Assembly (NCBI GenBank): GCA_963691705.1
Contig: OY829539.1
Location: 19,266,407-19,330,406, forward strand
Origin: Viola odorata
Taxonomy: Eukaryota; Streptophyta; Magnoliopsida; Malpighiales; Violaceae
Length of the DNA: 64,000 bases
Reading direction: 5' to 3'
Positions 33,024 through 45,456 of this stretch are shown here, in pieces (the stretch's first letter is position 1; each line of letters opens with the position of its first letter). Made by a program: the position numbers and the translations under genes. The notes under the pieces were generated by a model. It did not search any database and was not told where the DNA came from. It saw nothing but the letters and a program-made list of their open reading frames with translations.

Positions 33024-34103
33024 ATGGGAAAATCCAAAAAATCAGCTACACTAAAATCCCCTCCGAAAAAGCAAGATTCCCCCATCCCTTCGCGATCTCC
33101 TTCTCTCTTAAATCCAGAACAAGATCTGCAGCAGAATCTAGACGAAGTGCTTAAGATAGCAAGAACCATCATGTCGATGGACAAAGACAAGTCGGGTTCT
33201 CCGAGTCAACATGCAAAGCAAGTTTCATCCACTCCTCCTCCAGTACATACCTCCAGGTCTCCTCAGGGCACTCTCCCGACCAAGAGGAAGATCCTCCTCA
33301 CCGAAGAGCCAAAAACCCAATCTAGGGTAAGAAAATAGGGTAGCTTGGAGGTGGAAGAGATATCGGATACTGATTCCGATAAGAAAGAGCAGCCCACTAC
33401 CAGAGCCAAACAGGTGGCTCGCAAAAAGGCTGGGAAAAAGGGAGTTGATTCTGAACCCCAATGTGAGAAGGGTTCAACGAAGGAGAAGAAAACAGGGAAG
33501 AGAAAAATGGAAGTTGATGATGAAGCGATCCCGGCCAAAAGAACCCGTTCTGCAGCTGTGAAAGGGAAAAAGAAGGTTGAGGAAGCTGATCCTGAAGATG
33601 ACTCAGACGATGATGCAGCTGCAGTCTTAGCCAAGCCTGCGGCCAAGACTGCCAAGGTATTCCTACCCCCCTTAAGCTTATTAAATGGTTGTTTGAGGCC
33701 TGATACCCCTGACCTTAGGGTTAGATTGAATGAAAAGCATGCTTGCGAGATTACTCAGTTTGTCATTCTTGACTTTTCATTTTTGGATGCCTTGTGTGTG
33801 GGTAACAAGATTAGGCAGTACATTATTAATCTTGGGTAGGAATGTTTTTTGTACCTTGACTTACCTGTGTATACTGAGTTGTGTCTGGAATTCCATGCTT
33901 TTTTTTGGTTGGATCAGGACAGATTGTATGCTAATGGTAGAGCCAATCGTGATCTTGGCACGTCTGATGTGGTGAATTTCAGATTGCTTGATATTTGGTC
34001 TCACTTGTCTGTGGATGAATTTAATCTCTTGCTTGGGTTTGTTAAAAAAGATGAGCTTAATTCTGATGTGTATAAGAGTGCCCTGGCTGATTATCCCCCT
34101 GAT
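33024..34103 (+). pseudogene. ATHILA ORF-1-like gene of Athila-1, truncated
   Basis: This frame lies downstream of pol in the env position. It begins MGKSKKSATL, has a low-complexity, Lys/Asp/Glu-rich N-terminal half with KRTRSAAVKGKKK nuclear-type basic patches, then a conserved globular part (VILDFSFLDALCVGNKIRQY, DLPVYTELCLEFHAFFW, DVVNFRLLDIWSHLSVDEFN, LADYPPD). Stops: TAG at 33336 and TAG at 33837. The equivalent ORF of the left-strand Athila at 49.8-52.0 kb continues well beyond YPPDFD, so about 400 codons are missing here: the sequence jumps at about 34104 straight into the middle of the 3' LTR. The function of this Athila protein is unknown to me. Confidence 0.8.
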
Positions 34104-34114
34104 TGAGATAAGAC

Positions 34115-34358
34115 TCATTTCTTCCTAAGATTATTTCTTTATTTAATTTTTGTCTTGTTCCTTTTAATTGCTTTGTTTATCTTAACTGCAAAACAAAACC
34201 ACTCAACTCCAGTGACAAGGAAGTCGAGCCAGAACTACAAAACCCCAACAAGATCTCTGTGGACGATCCTCTTACCACGATCTATAAGTCCATTGTGGAC
34301 AGTGTTAAGTTGTATTCCTACCCCTAAATTCGTATATTTTATACAACTAAATTTGATG
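34115..34358 (+). repeat. Truncated 3' LTR of Athila-1
   Basis: Only the part equivalent to 26521-26764 remains. Its left side is fused to the ORF-1 coding region by deletion and its right end stops at TTTGATG, where the copia LTR begins; the last 17 bp of the LTR are displaced. Confidence 0.85.
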
Positions 34359-34598
34359 TGTTAGGAATTACCTGAGTAGGAGACCGAAAGATAACCTAGA
34401 TTGAGAAAGATAAACGACAAGAAACAATACAAGGGGTTAACGTGGTATCGGTCTAGCCGCACTCCACAAACCGCACAAATATTATTAGTCTTAATATTCG
34501 TTAGTTTTACAATTACAAGAGAGTCTATTTATAGGGAAAGGGCCGACCTCCATTCCCTATGTTAGCGATGTGGTATATCAGACTCCACATACCCAACA
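34359..34598 (-). repeat. copia 3' LTR, 240 bp, with adjoining polypurine tract
   Basis: On the minus strand it begins TGTTGGGTATGTGGAG and ends ...GGTAATTCCTAACA. Just upstream is the purine tract CCAAGTGGGAGAT, the standard copia arrangement. A TATA-like CTATAAATAG is present (about 34526-34536, minus). Confidence 0.9.
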
Positions 34599-34702
34599 AT
34601 CTCCCACTTGGAGACTGATCACAGGTCCACTCGCACTCATGTAACTCTAGTAAAACCCAACAGCATTAAGCAACTCTATATGTGCTGAGCCTTCTTCAAC
34701 AA

Positions 34703-36905
34703 TCAGTTCTGAAGGCCAATTGAAGCTATGAAAAACTTCAACTTCTCTTTAGTAACCACCTTGGTCAGCATATCTGCTGGATTCCTTGAACTAAGGATTT
34801 TCTTCAAGGACAAAGTATTGTCACTAATCAACTCCCTGATAAAGTAATATCTCAACTGGATATGTTTTGTCCTAGCATGAAACACAGGATTCTTCGCAAG
34901 ATGAATGGCACTCTGACTGTCGCCGTACAGAGCGTTGTCTTCCTGTTTCTTGCCCAACTCCTCAAGAAAATTCTTCAACCAAATCATTTCCTTGCTGGCT
35001 TCTGAAGTAGCCATGTACTCTGCTTCCGTGGTTGAAAGAGCAACACTCTTTTGAAATCGAGACATCCAACTAACTGTTGTGCCACCCAAAGTGAAAGTAT
35101 ATCCCGTAGTACTCTTTCTTGTATCCTCACAACCACCCAAATCTGCATCAGTGAATCCTTCCAAGATTACATTTTTCTTGCGAAAACATAATGCAACCTT
35201 AGAGGTACCTTTCAAGTAGCGTAGCAGCCACTTAACCGCCTCCCAATGCTCTCTCCCAGGATTAGACATGAATCTGCTAACAACTCCTACTGCATGAGTA
35301 ATGTTTGGTCTCGTTCACACCATAGCATACATCAAACTACCAACTGCAGATGCATACGGAACATTAGCCATTTCTTCCTTGTCTTCATCCATTTGAGGTG
35401 ACTGCTTCTTTGTGAGATTGAAGTGGGCTCCCAAAGGCGTACTTCTGATCTTCGCATCTTGGAGGTTAAACTTATTTAACACCTTCCCAATGTACTTCTC
35501 TTGCGACAATTTTAGAGCACCTACACTTCTATCTCTGATGATGCTCATACCAAGTATCTGCTTTGAGGGACCCAAATCTTTCATCTCAAAATCTAGAGAC
35601 ATCTGTCTCTTCAACTTGTTGATTTCCGTCATGTCAGATCCTACGATTAACATGTCATCAACATACAACAGCAATATAATATAAGATGAATCAAATTGCT
35701 TAACATAGCAACAATGATCCATAGTACACCTCGTGTACTCACTCCTCATCATAAAGCTGTCAAACTTCAAGTACCACTGTCTTGGTGCTTGCTTCAAACC
35801 ATACAAGCTCTTTTTCAGCTTGCAAACCATGTCCTCTTTCCCAGCTACCGGGAACCCCTCTGGTTGTGTCATATAAATGTCCTCCTCAAGATCACCATGT
35901 AAGAACGCGGTCTTCACATCTAGCTGCTCTAGATGTAATTCCTCTGTAGCCACAATACCCAAAACAAGTCTAATAGTAGTCATCTTGACAACCGGAGAAA
36001 AAATCTCATTGTAGTCAATGCCCTTTTCCTACTGAAAACCTTTCACCACTAACCTTGCCTTGTATCTCTTGCTGCCATCAAGTTCCTCTTTAATCTTGAA
36101 CACCCATTTATTCTCTAAAGCCTTCTTTCCTGCTGGTAACTTAGTCAACGACCAAGTCTCATTCTTCTCAAGTGAACTCATCTCCTCGTTCATGGCTAGC
36201 TCCCACTGAACTGACTCATCCATCTGCATTGCCTTTGAATAAATCTCAGGCTCACCATCCTCAGTCAAAAGTAAGTAATAAGCTGAAGGAGAGTATCTTT
36301 GTGGAGGTCGCAAAACTCTATTTGAGCTTCTTACTGCAACATCTGGGGCAACTGGGACTGCCTCCTCAGCATCTCTGTTTGCCAAACTCCTACTGTCCCC
36401 TGCAAGAACACCCTCTGTAATGTCTTCCAACATAATCTGCTCTTTTACTGCTTGTTTCTTTGTCGTTTCAGAATCTGCTGCAAGTTTATCCTTATATATT
36501 GCATTCTCATTGAAGGTGACATCCTTGCTTCTAATGACTTTCCTGTTCAGCTCATCCTAGAAATGGTATCCCATCTCATCTAAGCCATAGCCAATAAAAG
36601 TAACCTTCTTTGCTTTAGGATAAAGCTTATCCCTGTCAGAATCTTTAACCCGCACATAAGAAACACAGCCAAAAACTCTCAGGTGTGAGAGATTTACCTC
36701 TTTTTCTTGCCACTCTTCCTCTAGAATCTTGAACCTCAAAGGGACTGAGGTTCCTTTGTTAATGAGATATGTCGTTGTACTAACTGCATCTGCCCAAAAC
36801 ATCTTTGGCAATCATGCATGTATTCTCATACTCTTGGCTCTCTCATTCAAAGTCCTATTCATTCGCTTTGCAACTCCATTCTGTTGTGGTGTCTCAGGAA
36901 TTGAT
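34703..36905 (-). pseudogene. copia pol fragment (integrase C-terminus, RT, RNase H)
   Basis: One continuous minus-strand frame, no frameshifts, broken only by nonsense codons. It runs TPQQNGVAKRMNRTL (integrase), RVFGCVSYVRV and FIGYG, then RT (WVFKIKEELDGSKRYKARLV, DVKTAFLHGDLEEDIYM, KSLYGLKQAPRQW, YVDDMLIVG), then RNase H (DADLGGCEDTRKSTTGY, STTEAEYMA, KHIQLRYYFIRE) and the terminal NPADMLTK. Stops are near 36812 (TGA), 36557 (TAG where Trp is expected), 36029 (TAG, from CAG) and 35315 (TGA, where Cys is usual). The motifs match the Tnt1/Tork lineage. The catalytic YVDD is intact. Confidence 0.92.
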
Positions 36906-36956
36906 AGCACGTTTCATGGTCTAAATTTCACCTTCTTTTCTAGCCCTTTTGGGGCT

Positions 36957-39705
36957 TGATGTTGCTATTTGACCCTTATTCCAATCTTATTTGCAGATCA
37001 ACGTCAAAAGAGGGAAAATATCGAAAAGAAGCAATTTTGGAGCATTTCTGAGGATCTCCAGTTTCAAGGCCTAGAAGACCAGATCGTCGTCAAGACCTCG
37101 ATGCTAACCAGACCAGTGAGTTGTCTCTTGGTCGTGACAATTCTACGTCTTCTCTCAATCGAGGACCAAAGAGAAGCACCTTCAAAGATCCGCATGGGAT
37201 TCCATGCGCTTCTAGAAGCTGACAGGCGTGCCAGAGACCCCAGAATATTCCCTTGAAAGGACATGTGCTGTCACGCCCTCATTGTTCCCCCTTCCCCTTA
37301 GCTGTTTTTGTCCCCTAGCTAGCTTTATTCTATATAAGCTAAGCTTTAGGGTTTTTGTAAGGACGGCTGCCCTAGGATATTTTTCACACATCACTTCATC
37401 TTTTCTTGATATTTTTCTCCTCCTCTTGATGTTTGGAACAGCCGCCAACATTGTAAAAAGAGGAAGCTTTTGATTAATACTATATCATCTTTTCGGTTTC
37501 TTCTAACTCTTCTCCTTTACTTATTGTATGTTTATTATCACCTACTATTCATATACTAGTATGAGTAGCTAAATACCACCCTCTTAGTAAAGGGTGTTTT
37601 AAGGGTTGTAGTCGGCTAAGAGGTCTAATGTATGCTTAATATATTCTCCTGTAACACATAATTGTTTACCGCTTTAATTCCATGCTTGTCTAGAAATGTT
37701 AAGGGCTTGATCAACTGTTAGTATTTCTGCATGAGTAAATGTCATTTCCTTAGTTATACCTGACGCGAAGCCTTGAGATAGTAGTATACACCTAGTGGAG
37801 GCAGCGCGAGAGGCCTCTATCTAGGGGTAAACGGTTATCTAGGGTATGTGATATGAGTCTGACAAGCTGAGCTATCACGCCCTAAATCTGTCTTACCTCC
37901 CCTTCATGGGAGTTCTGAGTTTGGCCGCCCCGCATTCGTGCCTGGGAGGATGGCGTAACGTCAAGGTCACCTCATATGTGGAAACGGGGGGTGACTTTTA
38001 TCTAAGAAGGTAAGTAGGGGATGCGGCGTGGAAACGCGGTCCCTATAGCAGGTCTGTACATGAGTCTGGAAGATTTTTGGTGCCTATGACTAGCCGACCT
38101 AGAAAACAACCCAACGAACACCTTTTGCTAAGATCTTTTCCTATCAGATTATTATCTCTATTATTGCTTTTCTTGCCCTTGAATTACATTTACATATCTT
38201 GCCCTTGATTATATTTTACTTTCATGCCCTGGATAACTACTTTAACTTTCTGTCTTGTTAGCTCCTGATCTGCGTCGGTTAATTGTATTAATCGACTGAA
38301 ACCTCCCCCTGTGTTACTTGGTTTTAATCTATTGCATTTACTCTCTGTCATACATCTTTATCAACAAGTTATTCCTTCAATCTCTGTGGTTCGACCCTGT
38401 CTTGCCCTGTACACATTAATTTGCGCATTTAGGCACCAAGAAAATATTAGTATATTTGAGTGACGATCAAATTTTAGCGCCGTTGCCGGGGATTGAACGG
38501 TACTAATTATGTTTTTGTTTTTGTATGACCAGGAGATCAACTCCAGATCTACTCCCTCTAGACCTCGAATTGACCAAAATGGAAAGAAATCTTCGAAGGC
38601 AAACTAGAGGAACATCTACCCAGCGTAGAGTGATCCAACATTCTGCCCTCAACGGCCATCCTTCCAATCTGGCTGACCAGGAACACCAGTTATTCGTAGA
38701 CCTAACCTTCCTCCATTAGGACCCCGAAAACCCAGTTGCTCCCCATCTTGATTTTCCAGGAATGGAAGACATCGACAACCACGTACGTCGTGAGGATGCA
38801 CCACCACCACCCCCTCCGGATCAACAAACCATTGATAATTTCCATGCGACTCCTGATATGGCAAGTAGTTGCATAGTATGGCCAGCTGTCCAGCATGACG
38901 GACCTTGAAGTCAGCTGTGATGCATCACCTCCCGATCTTTCGAGGGGTAGCCAAGGAAAATGCACTCCGCCACCTTCAACAGCTCCACTCTATTTGCGAG
39001 GCCATGAAACCTACCAACGTCAGTATAGAGCAAGCCAAGCTGTGCGCTTTCCAATGGTCTCTCAAAGATGATGCCCTCGACTGGTATTATGAACTCCCAC
39101 CAAGATCCATCCATTCTTGGGCGGACATGTCTAAGATCTTCACCGAGAAGTATTATCCAACTTCTATCTCCAATACCACACGCAAGCAACTTGTGTCCAT
39201 AGTCCAAAAGAAAGAAGAGACTCTAGCCCAGTATTATAAGAGGTTCCAGAAGATGCAATCTAGTTGTCCATCCCACAACCTTACGGAGCATGCCCTTGTT
39301 CAGTATTTTTGTGAAGGCCTCAAAAGCCGCGATAAGGCCTTAGTCAATGCTGCAGCCGGAGGATCTCTAACTGCTCTAACCCCGTCAGCTGCCAAGGCAA
39401 CAATAGAGCTCATGGCCAAGAATGCTTCAGACGACCTTGCCAACAATCAAGGCCAAGATGTCCAAGTGGCCGCCCTTCAGAACCAAATATCCTCTCTCAC
39501 CGGGATGTTTCAGAATTTTATGACAGGGCAACCCACACCTGTCAAGGCCTGCCAAATGTGCAATTTTGTGGATCACCCCACTGATGCATGACCCCATATT
39601 CCGGACGAAATACAAGTGAATGCCGCTGGCCAATACATCCCAGTCCCTTACGGTCAACCCAGGAGAAGTGTTGCTGTGCCTCCACAACAAAAGCCCAAAA
39701 ACGAG
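36957..39705 (+). mobile_element. Second Athila-type element (Athila-2), 5' LTR and gag only
   Basis: A probable LTR of about 1.5 kb runs from TGATGTTGC (36957; start inferred) to GTGACGATCA (38469). It is followed by a primer site with one change (TAGCGCCGTTGCCGGGGA, 38475-38492) and gag. Homology to Athila gag stops at about 39705 and no pol follows, so the element is truncated. The large LTR contains several open frames of 60-95 codons that I regard as chance. Confidence 0.75.
38525..39705 (+). pseudogene. Athila-2 gag
   Basis: It starts MTRRSTPDLLPLDLELTK. After TAG at 38717 the frame continues to about 38905, where it shifts. The core reads HLPIFRGVAKENALRHLQQL, KLCAFQWSLKDDALDWYYEL, FTEKYYPTSISNTTRKQL, LVQYFCEGLKSRDKALV and AAAGGSLTALTP, close to the gag of Athila-3 at 56.4-57.2 kb. 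The zinc knuckle is CQMCNFVDHPTDA and then TGA (39588) exactly where its last Cys should be, so the nucleocapsid finger is destroyed. The frame continues through PHIPDEIQVNA and ends at about 39705 where the element is cut. Confidence 0.88.
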
Positions 39706-39797
39706 GTATGAGAAGTTATGAGATGGACAATGGAGTGGAAGAACAACCATTAGTATCCAATTTTAAGGAGCCTCAAAAGGGGTGTTCAAGTCAAGAA

Positions 39798-39957
39798 ATA
39801 TCATGAGAGGGTTGTATTATTTTGTTGCTCTAGTCTACAAGTGCAAATTGGTCCTGTGTGTGTCAAACAACTTCGAGTTTTAATATAAATTTAGGTATTT
39901 TTGCCTTTAAAGCTATCATATATCATGAGAGGGTTGCATTATTTGGTTGCTCTAATC
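39798..39957. repeat. Pair of 38-bp direct repeats just past Athila-2
   Basis: ATATCATGAGAGGGTTGTAT...TTGTTGCTCTAGTC (39798-39836) recurs as ATATCATGAGAGGGTTGCAT...TTGGTTGCTCTAATC (39920-39957), 122 bp apart. They may mark the breakpoint that truncated Athila-2. Confidence 0.7.
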
Positions 39958-39960
39958 AAA

Positions 39961-42555
39961 CATATATATAGATATAATTTTTTGAAATTATTCTATTAAT
40001 TATAAGTTGTCATTATATTTTTAGTTAGTTAATCATATATTTTATTTTAATAGAATTAAAGCAAAGTAAACAGTTTTATTTAGGTACACATTTATATTCT
40101 CTTAATTAATAAATCAATATCAACGGAAATCAAATCAAGATGACATGTATTTAGGTATTTGGACTAATTCCTTTTTGTAAACTATCTATACTTGTATTAT
40201 TTAATAAACAATTCTTTACATTTTCTTTAGGTTACCATTAATTTATTTGTTAATTAAAATATTTATAAGTTGACGATTTATCACACAAAATGTAACAAAC
40301 TCACTAAAAAAATGTGATTATTCATCAAGTTTTTTATTTATTATATGTGTCATTACATATTTCAACAATATTGTACATTTTGATAAATCTAAAATAGAAA
40401 TACCAATTATATAATTTAATGTAAGATTGGATATCAATTAGTTAGTGACAATACCAAAATAAAAAATAAGATCCTAATATTTTAAATATTTAGAAGAGTA
40501 TTTTAATAATTGAACCATATGGTAAATATTGTAATGTTACTTACCAATTTTTATGTTTATTTGAATAATATGATGGAGTCAAAGTAGAAATTCATATGTT
40601 ACATTAATTTCTTAAAAAATTAAAAAAATATTATTGATGTATTAGCATAAAAAAAGTAACTCAATAGGTAATAAATTAATGATGAATAGATAATTGTGAT
40701 TTTATATATGTAAAATTTTAAAATAGTGCTCAATATTTAACTTTATTTAATAAAATGTTAATTATTTATTTAAATAAATAGATTGATTTAAATAATCTAT
40801 ATATATACTAAAAATATTAATTTTAATGCTTGAAACAAATTGTGTCTTTTATAGTTAAAAGGTTAAAATTGTAACTTTTAGAAAATTATAGTTAAATTAT
40901 AGAAAAATAAAATAATTAATTTAAAAAATTTAGAAAAATAATATAATTAATTAAAAAAATCTAGAAAAATAATATAATTAATTTTAAAAATTCAAAAACA
41001 TAATGTAATTAATTTTAAAAATTCTGACAAATAATTTAATTAATTTAAAAAATTCTGAAAATAATGTATTAATTTTAAAATTTTAGAAATATTATTTTTA
41101 AAAATCCAAAAAAATATAAAAATTTCACAAAATATTATAAATTACAAAAAAATGTTTTCTTTTCGATAATAATAAATAATATAAAATTTAATTAGTCTAA
41201 TTTATTTTACTCTTTTTTTAATTTTAGTTTTAGCAATTATTTTGATTATATTATTTTTCTAGAACTTCAACTTCTACACTCTTTAATCTCCTTTCTTAAT
41301 CAATTCTCTTCTTAAAAAATCCAGACTGGGGATTTACTCTGCCTGTATTTCCCATACATTTTTTTACTGATCTCATTGTTCAAAAATTGGAAAAATGAAT
41401 AAATGTAAAATCAGATAACTAGAACTTTTTTCTATTAATCTCAAATCCTAATATTACATGCATTATTTTCCTTCTTACCCAGATCTGAAAAAGAAGGACC
41501 GTATTATCCAGATCTGGATCGTATTTCCAACGCGGGTTACCCAGATCTTATATGGACAATTAGATCCTATGACTGACCATCAACGAACACGAGTTTGGAT
41601 TCGATGTGACACAGGAGAGTACCACCGTCACCACCGTCGAACCATCTCCTTCTCTGCCCCGTCGGCACCACCGCCGAACCATACCCATCTCCCTCATCGC
41701 CAACCGCAGAACCTAACCCATCTCCCTCTACCAACCGTCGACACCTCCAGTACCAACCAAACCAGATTTACGGCTTACTTGGGAGAACAGAGCGAAGAAA
41801 AGAAGATCTGAGCGTGAAAATGATCAACCAAACTAGATCTGAGCGTTCGGAGTTCTTGTTGCCGGTATCAATCGATGTAGAGAAGGAGAGAGAGATGAGA
41901 TGAAAGTGGATTGTTGTTGTTTGTTGTTGGGCGTCAATCGATGTGAAATTATGGATGTGGGGTGGGGTGTGGTGTGGCGTCAACAGAGAGGGAGAGAAGA
42001 TGAAAGTGAAATTGTGTTTAAATGCAACAAGATGGCAACCTAGTTTAGGGTTTGATAAGAACAGAAAAGGAATGGGCCTGGAATAGGAGAACAGAATTGG
42101 AAAAGAAAAGATTTGCGGCAAAATGAATTTAGAAGAACAAAATAATAACAGAAAAGAATTTTTAAATGGAATAATAGCTTCTTCTTTTTTCCAATTTTTT
42201 TTAAAATTTTCTTGGCTGCAATTGATTTAAATTATAATTGATTTTTTAAATTAATTATATTATTTTTCTAAATTTTTTAAATTAATTATTTTATTTTTCT
42301 GATTTTTTAAAGAAAAGAAAAGAAAAGGAAAAAAAAGGGAATAGCAGAAAAGAAAAGAAAATTTTGTAAGTGTAACTGGGAAAAAATGGGCAACCGGCTT
42401 TCTAAGGTCATAAAGCAATTTCTGTTAGTTTGATTGTTTCAGACTAACGGTTTGCTTTTGACCAATAATACAGGGGAGGTCAATTTGAATTTTTGAAGGA
42501 TAGGGGAGATTTCTGTTTTAAAAAATAGTACAGGGGGTCTTTATGTTATTAACTC
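39961..42555. other. AT-rich region without genes; short inverted AT repeats
   Basis: 40895-41085 is a tandem array of about 35-bp AT-rich units (AGAAAAATAATATAATTAAT). Inverse copies (ATTAATTATATTATTTTTCT) are at 42235-42310, so the intervening 1.3 kb is bracketed by inverted repeats. The 117-codon frame at 41458-41811 matches no family I know and has biased composition. Nothing else is supported. Confidence 0.5.
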
Positions 42556-43728
42556 TTTTATATTTTATGTTAATGAAGTAAATTGAAGATTAATTTAAAT
42601 TTAGTTAAAAATATATATATAGGTCGTTTAGTAGTTATATGCAGATAATCTTAATCATTCAAGCAGTATCGAACTCTAAAAAAAAAAAACTACCAAGTTG
42701 CTCCATTCGTAAAACTGTTCGAGATTAAAATCGATAAATCTCTCTCTCTCCATTTGTGTACACCAATGGGCTCATGGACCCTTTAATACGCATATTAAAT
42801 GGGCACGACATGTTAATGTTATTTTCTGTTAAACAACTCGACAATAAAATCAATCAAACAAACTTAAAAGAACTAAAGCTAATACCCCCTAGAGGCAAAT
42901 TACTTGTTTTCAACATGATTTTTAAACACCTCTTTTTAGATCCGGTAACCTTTTTAAGGATGAGACTCGAGTGCCTAACACCTTCCCGAGTCCATAAAAT
43001 GACCCCGAACCGTTGTTCTCGGGTTTAGACTTTTTTCATTTGTGCCTTAGTTTTATTTTATTTTCTTCTTTTTTAAGGACTTTTTAGGTTTCCCTTAGAA
43101 AATAAGGACTTCATTGCGTCCCAAATTTCGCTCGCGACGGTGCGACACATATCATTAGTTGAGTGATTCAATTAAACGCACTGGTGATGATCAATTTATT
43201 GGAATGTTTATAAAGAAAACCATTTAAATCAATTTTATTTATTAATGGAAAATAAATAAATTTCAAGGGGAAATAATTTATGACGAGCATGACCAATATA
43301 ATTCAGCTGTCTAACTGTGAGATTAATTAGGGGTGAAAGAATTGGTTCTTCCAGCTCATGAGAATCTTGAATTCATAAAATGATATATATATTTAATTTT
43401 TTTGTGACACCAAAATTCACTTTTCATGCAAAAAATATATAGTTTATACAAATATACTTTATTTTTGATAACTTTTTTAACTCACAATAGTAAGTATATT
43501 TTTTATATGATAATTATTGACTGATTTCAAATTCTTACAAAAAATTATGTATGTAATAATTATTTATTAATTAAATATGCTCATTTAATAATATAAAAAA
43601 GTACATTACTTGATTTAAAGAATTATTTATAACTTATGCTGCAATTGCTGCTGCCCATTTTCATACTCACTCTCTTTGCAGCCCTTTCTTTTTCTCCCTC
43701 TCCCGCTCTCCTCTACTCCCTCTTCCAC

Positions 43729-44585
43729 ATGGCATCAAAAAGGTTTCTTATGCCTTCTTCTTCTTCAATTGAAATAATTGAAGAATCGTCCTCACAATCA
43801 CCATCTCCTCCCCCGAACCCCAAGAAAAACACAAGCGAAAAATAGGCCAGTGCGTATTGGGCCTCAGGATGAGATTTACGTGCTCGCACGTATGATTAAT
43901 TTCCCAGAGGGTGTTGTTGAAATAAAAGGTTTACTAAAAATAAGATGTTGAATCTTGATTTGTCTTCGGACCAAGTAAACATTCATTCGTGAGAATGACG
44001 TTATGTTTACTTTAATACTAATAGTTTTACCATCTAATAGACGATTGTTATTTAAGGAGGTAAATAAGAATATTAGTATGTAAACAATATTAAATAATAA
44101 CTAGATAAATTCATTAATATAATTTTTAATATTAATCAACCATATTTTAATAACCAAACAAGCTTATTGAAAAATCCAAACACTTTTGAAAATAGTAACA
44201 CTTTCAGGATATAACCCTTACAAACCCGTGACAAAAAACCATCAACCCTCTCTTTGGCGCTCTTCCAAACACTTTTGAAAATGGTAACACTCATTTTTGC
44301 GCTCTTCCACCACGGCAAGCCATCGTCCTGGACCTTCTTCTCATGAAGTTGAAGATGACACCACCAGCTATAGCCGGGAGGAAGGATGGTCCTCTGATGA
44401 GGCAAAATGGTCCTCTACTCTAATCCTCTCTTCTCCTTCCCCGAAACACAAACCAAAAGGATTGCCAAAAGGATTTGGAGCCCCAATTATGAGATTGTTA
44501 TACTCGCAGAAATGATCAAATACCAAACTAAAGGCAAAGATCCTGTGGCAGATATCAAATCTTTCACAGAAATCGTTAATAGGGT
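43729..44585 (+). pseudogene. GeBP/DUF573-like coding remnants in left palindrome arm
   Basis: Reading toward the centre: MASKRFLMPSSSSIEII, a Ser/Pro/Glu-rich stretch, then after a frame change RPVRIGPQDEIYVLARMINF. Further on come an acidic EEGWSSDEAKWSS segment and, again after a frame change, KRIWSPNYEIVILAEMIKYQ and GKDPVADIKSF. The pattern 'RIWSxxDEIVxLxxMIxYxxKxGxDPxAD' is that of the DUF573 domain of GLABROUS1-enhancer-binding-protein-like plant DNA-binding factors. It occurs twice, so each arm seems to hold two decayed domain copies. All are frameshifted and short; the assignment rests on the motif and is moderately secure for the second copy, weaker for the first. Confidence 0.55.
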
Positions 44586-45456
44586 ATCTGCCACAAGATC
44601 TTTGCCTTTAGTTTGGTATTTGATCATTTTTACGAGCATAACAGCCCCATCATTGGTTTGGGGTTTCGGGGAAGGAGAAGAGTGGAATAGAGTAGATGAC
44701 CATTTTGCCTCATCAGAGGACCATCCTTCCTCCCGGCTACAGTTGGTGGTGTCATCTTCAACTTCATGAGAAGAAGGTCCAGGACGATGGCTTGCCATGG
44801 TGGAAGAGCGCAAAAAGGAGTGTTACTATTTTCAAAAGTGTTTGGAAGAGCGCCGAAGAGAGGGTTGATGGTTTTTTGTCACGTGTTTGTAAGGGTTATA
44901 TCCTGAAAGTGTTACTATTTTAAAAAATGTTTGGATTTTTCAATAAGCTTGTTTGGTTATTAAAACATGGTTGATTAATATTAAAAATTATATTAATGAA
45001 TTTATCTAGTTATTATTTAATATTGTTTACATACTAATATTCTTATTTACCTCCTTAAATAACAATCGTCTGTTAGATGATAAAACTATTAGTATTAAAA
45101 TAAATATAACGTCATTCTCACGTTTCAAGATTCAACAAATCAAGATTGAACATCTTGTTGATGGTTTTAATATTGTTTAATGAATCTTTACTTGGTCCGA
45201 AGACAAATCATGATTCAACATCTTGTTGATGGTTTTAGTAAACCCTTTTATTTCAACAACACCCTCTGGGAAATTAATCATTCGTGCGGGCACGGAAATC
45301 TCATCTTGAGGGCCCAATATGCACTGGCTCATTTTTCACTTGTGTGTTTTCTTGGGGGTTTGGGGGAGGAGATGGTGATTGTGAGGATGATTTTTCAATT
45401 ATTTCAATTGAAGAAGGAAAAAAAAATAAGCGAAAAAGAAACTTTTTTGATGCCAT
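44569..45456 (-). pseudogene. Mirror copy of the GeBP/DUF573-like remnants in right palindrome arm
   Basis: The minus strand carries the same features in the same order toward the centre: MASKKF near 45456, SSIEIIEKSSSQSPSPPPNP, EEGWSSDEAKWSS (about 44710-44760) and MIKYQTKGKDLVAD. Compared with the left arm it has independent differences (KGKDLVAD versus KGKDPVAD, and an extra FRLFFF stretch near the start), so the arms have diverged since the duplication. The two remnants converge tail to tail on the 30-bp loop. Any read-through transcript would fold into a long hairpin. Confidence 0.55.

Larger units (their letters stand above)
25316..34358 (+). mobile_element. Athila-type Ty3/gypsy retrotransposon (Athila-1), degenerate; left boundary uncertain
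   Basis: Order on the plus strand: 5' LTR (ending 26781), tRNA-Asp-type primer site, gag, protease, RT, RNase H, integrase, then an ATHILA ORF-1-like gene and a truncated 3' LTR (34115-34358). The large downstream ORF and the GGCGCCGTTGCCGGGGA primer site are Athila hallmarks. The 5' LTR must start somewhere after the kinesin remnant (about 25.3-25.6 kb); I could not fix its first base because the 3' LTR has lost its 5' part. Confidence 0.85.
34359..36956 (-). mobile_element. Ty1/copia retrotransposon (Tork/Tnt1-like), 3' half
   Basis: On the minus strand: part of integrase, RT, RNase H, polypurine tract and 3' LTR. It sits inside the 3' LTR of Athila-1, so it is younger than that element. 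The 5' LTR, gag and most of integrase are missing; homology ends near 36905-36950 where the LTR of a second Athila appears to begin. The base string TGATG precedes the LTR (34354-34358) and also occurs at 36957, but without a 5' LTR I do not treat this as a proven TSD. Confidence 0.88.

Noticed and set aside
36957..38469. ORFs of 60-95 codons inside the Athila-2 LTR
   Set aside because: They lie in LTR sequence, overlap each other on both strands and show no motifs.
41458..41811. 117-codon plus-strand ORF
   Set aside because: No known motif, His/Pro-rich biased composition, overlapping repeats of AGATCTG. Treated as chance.
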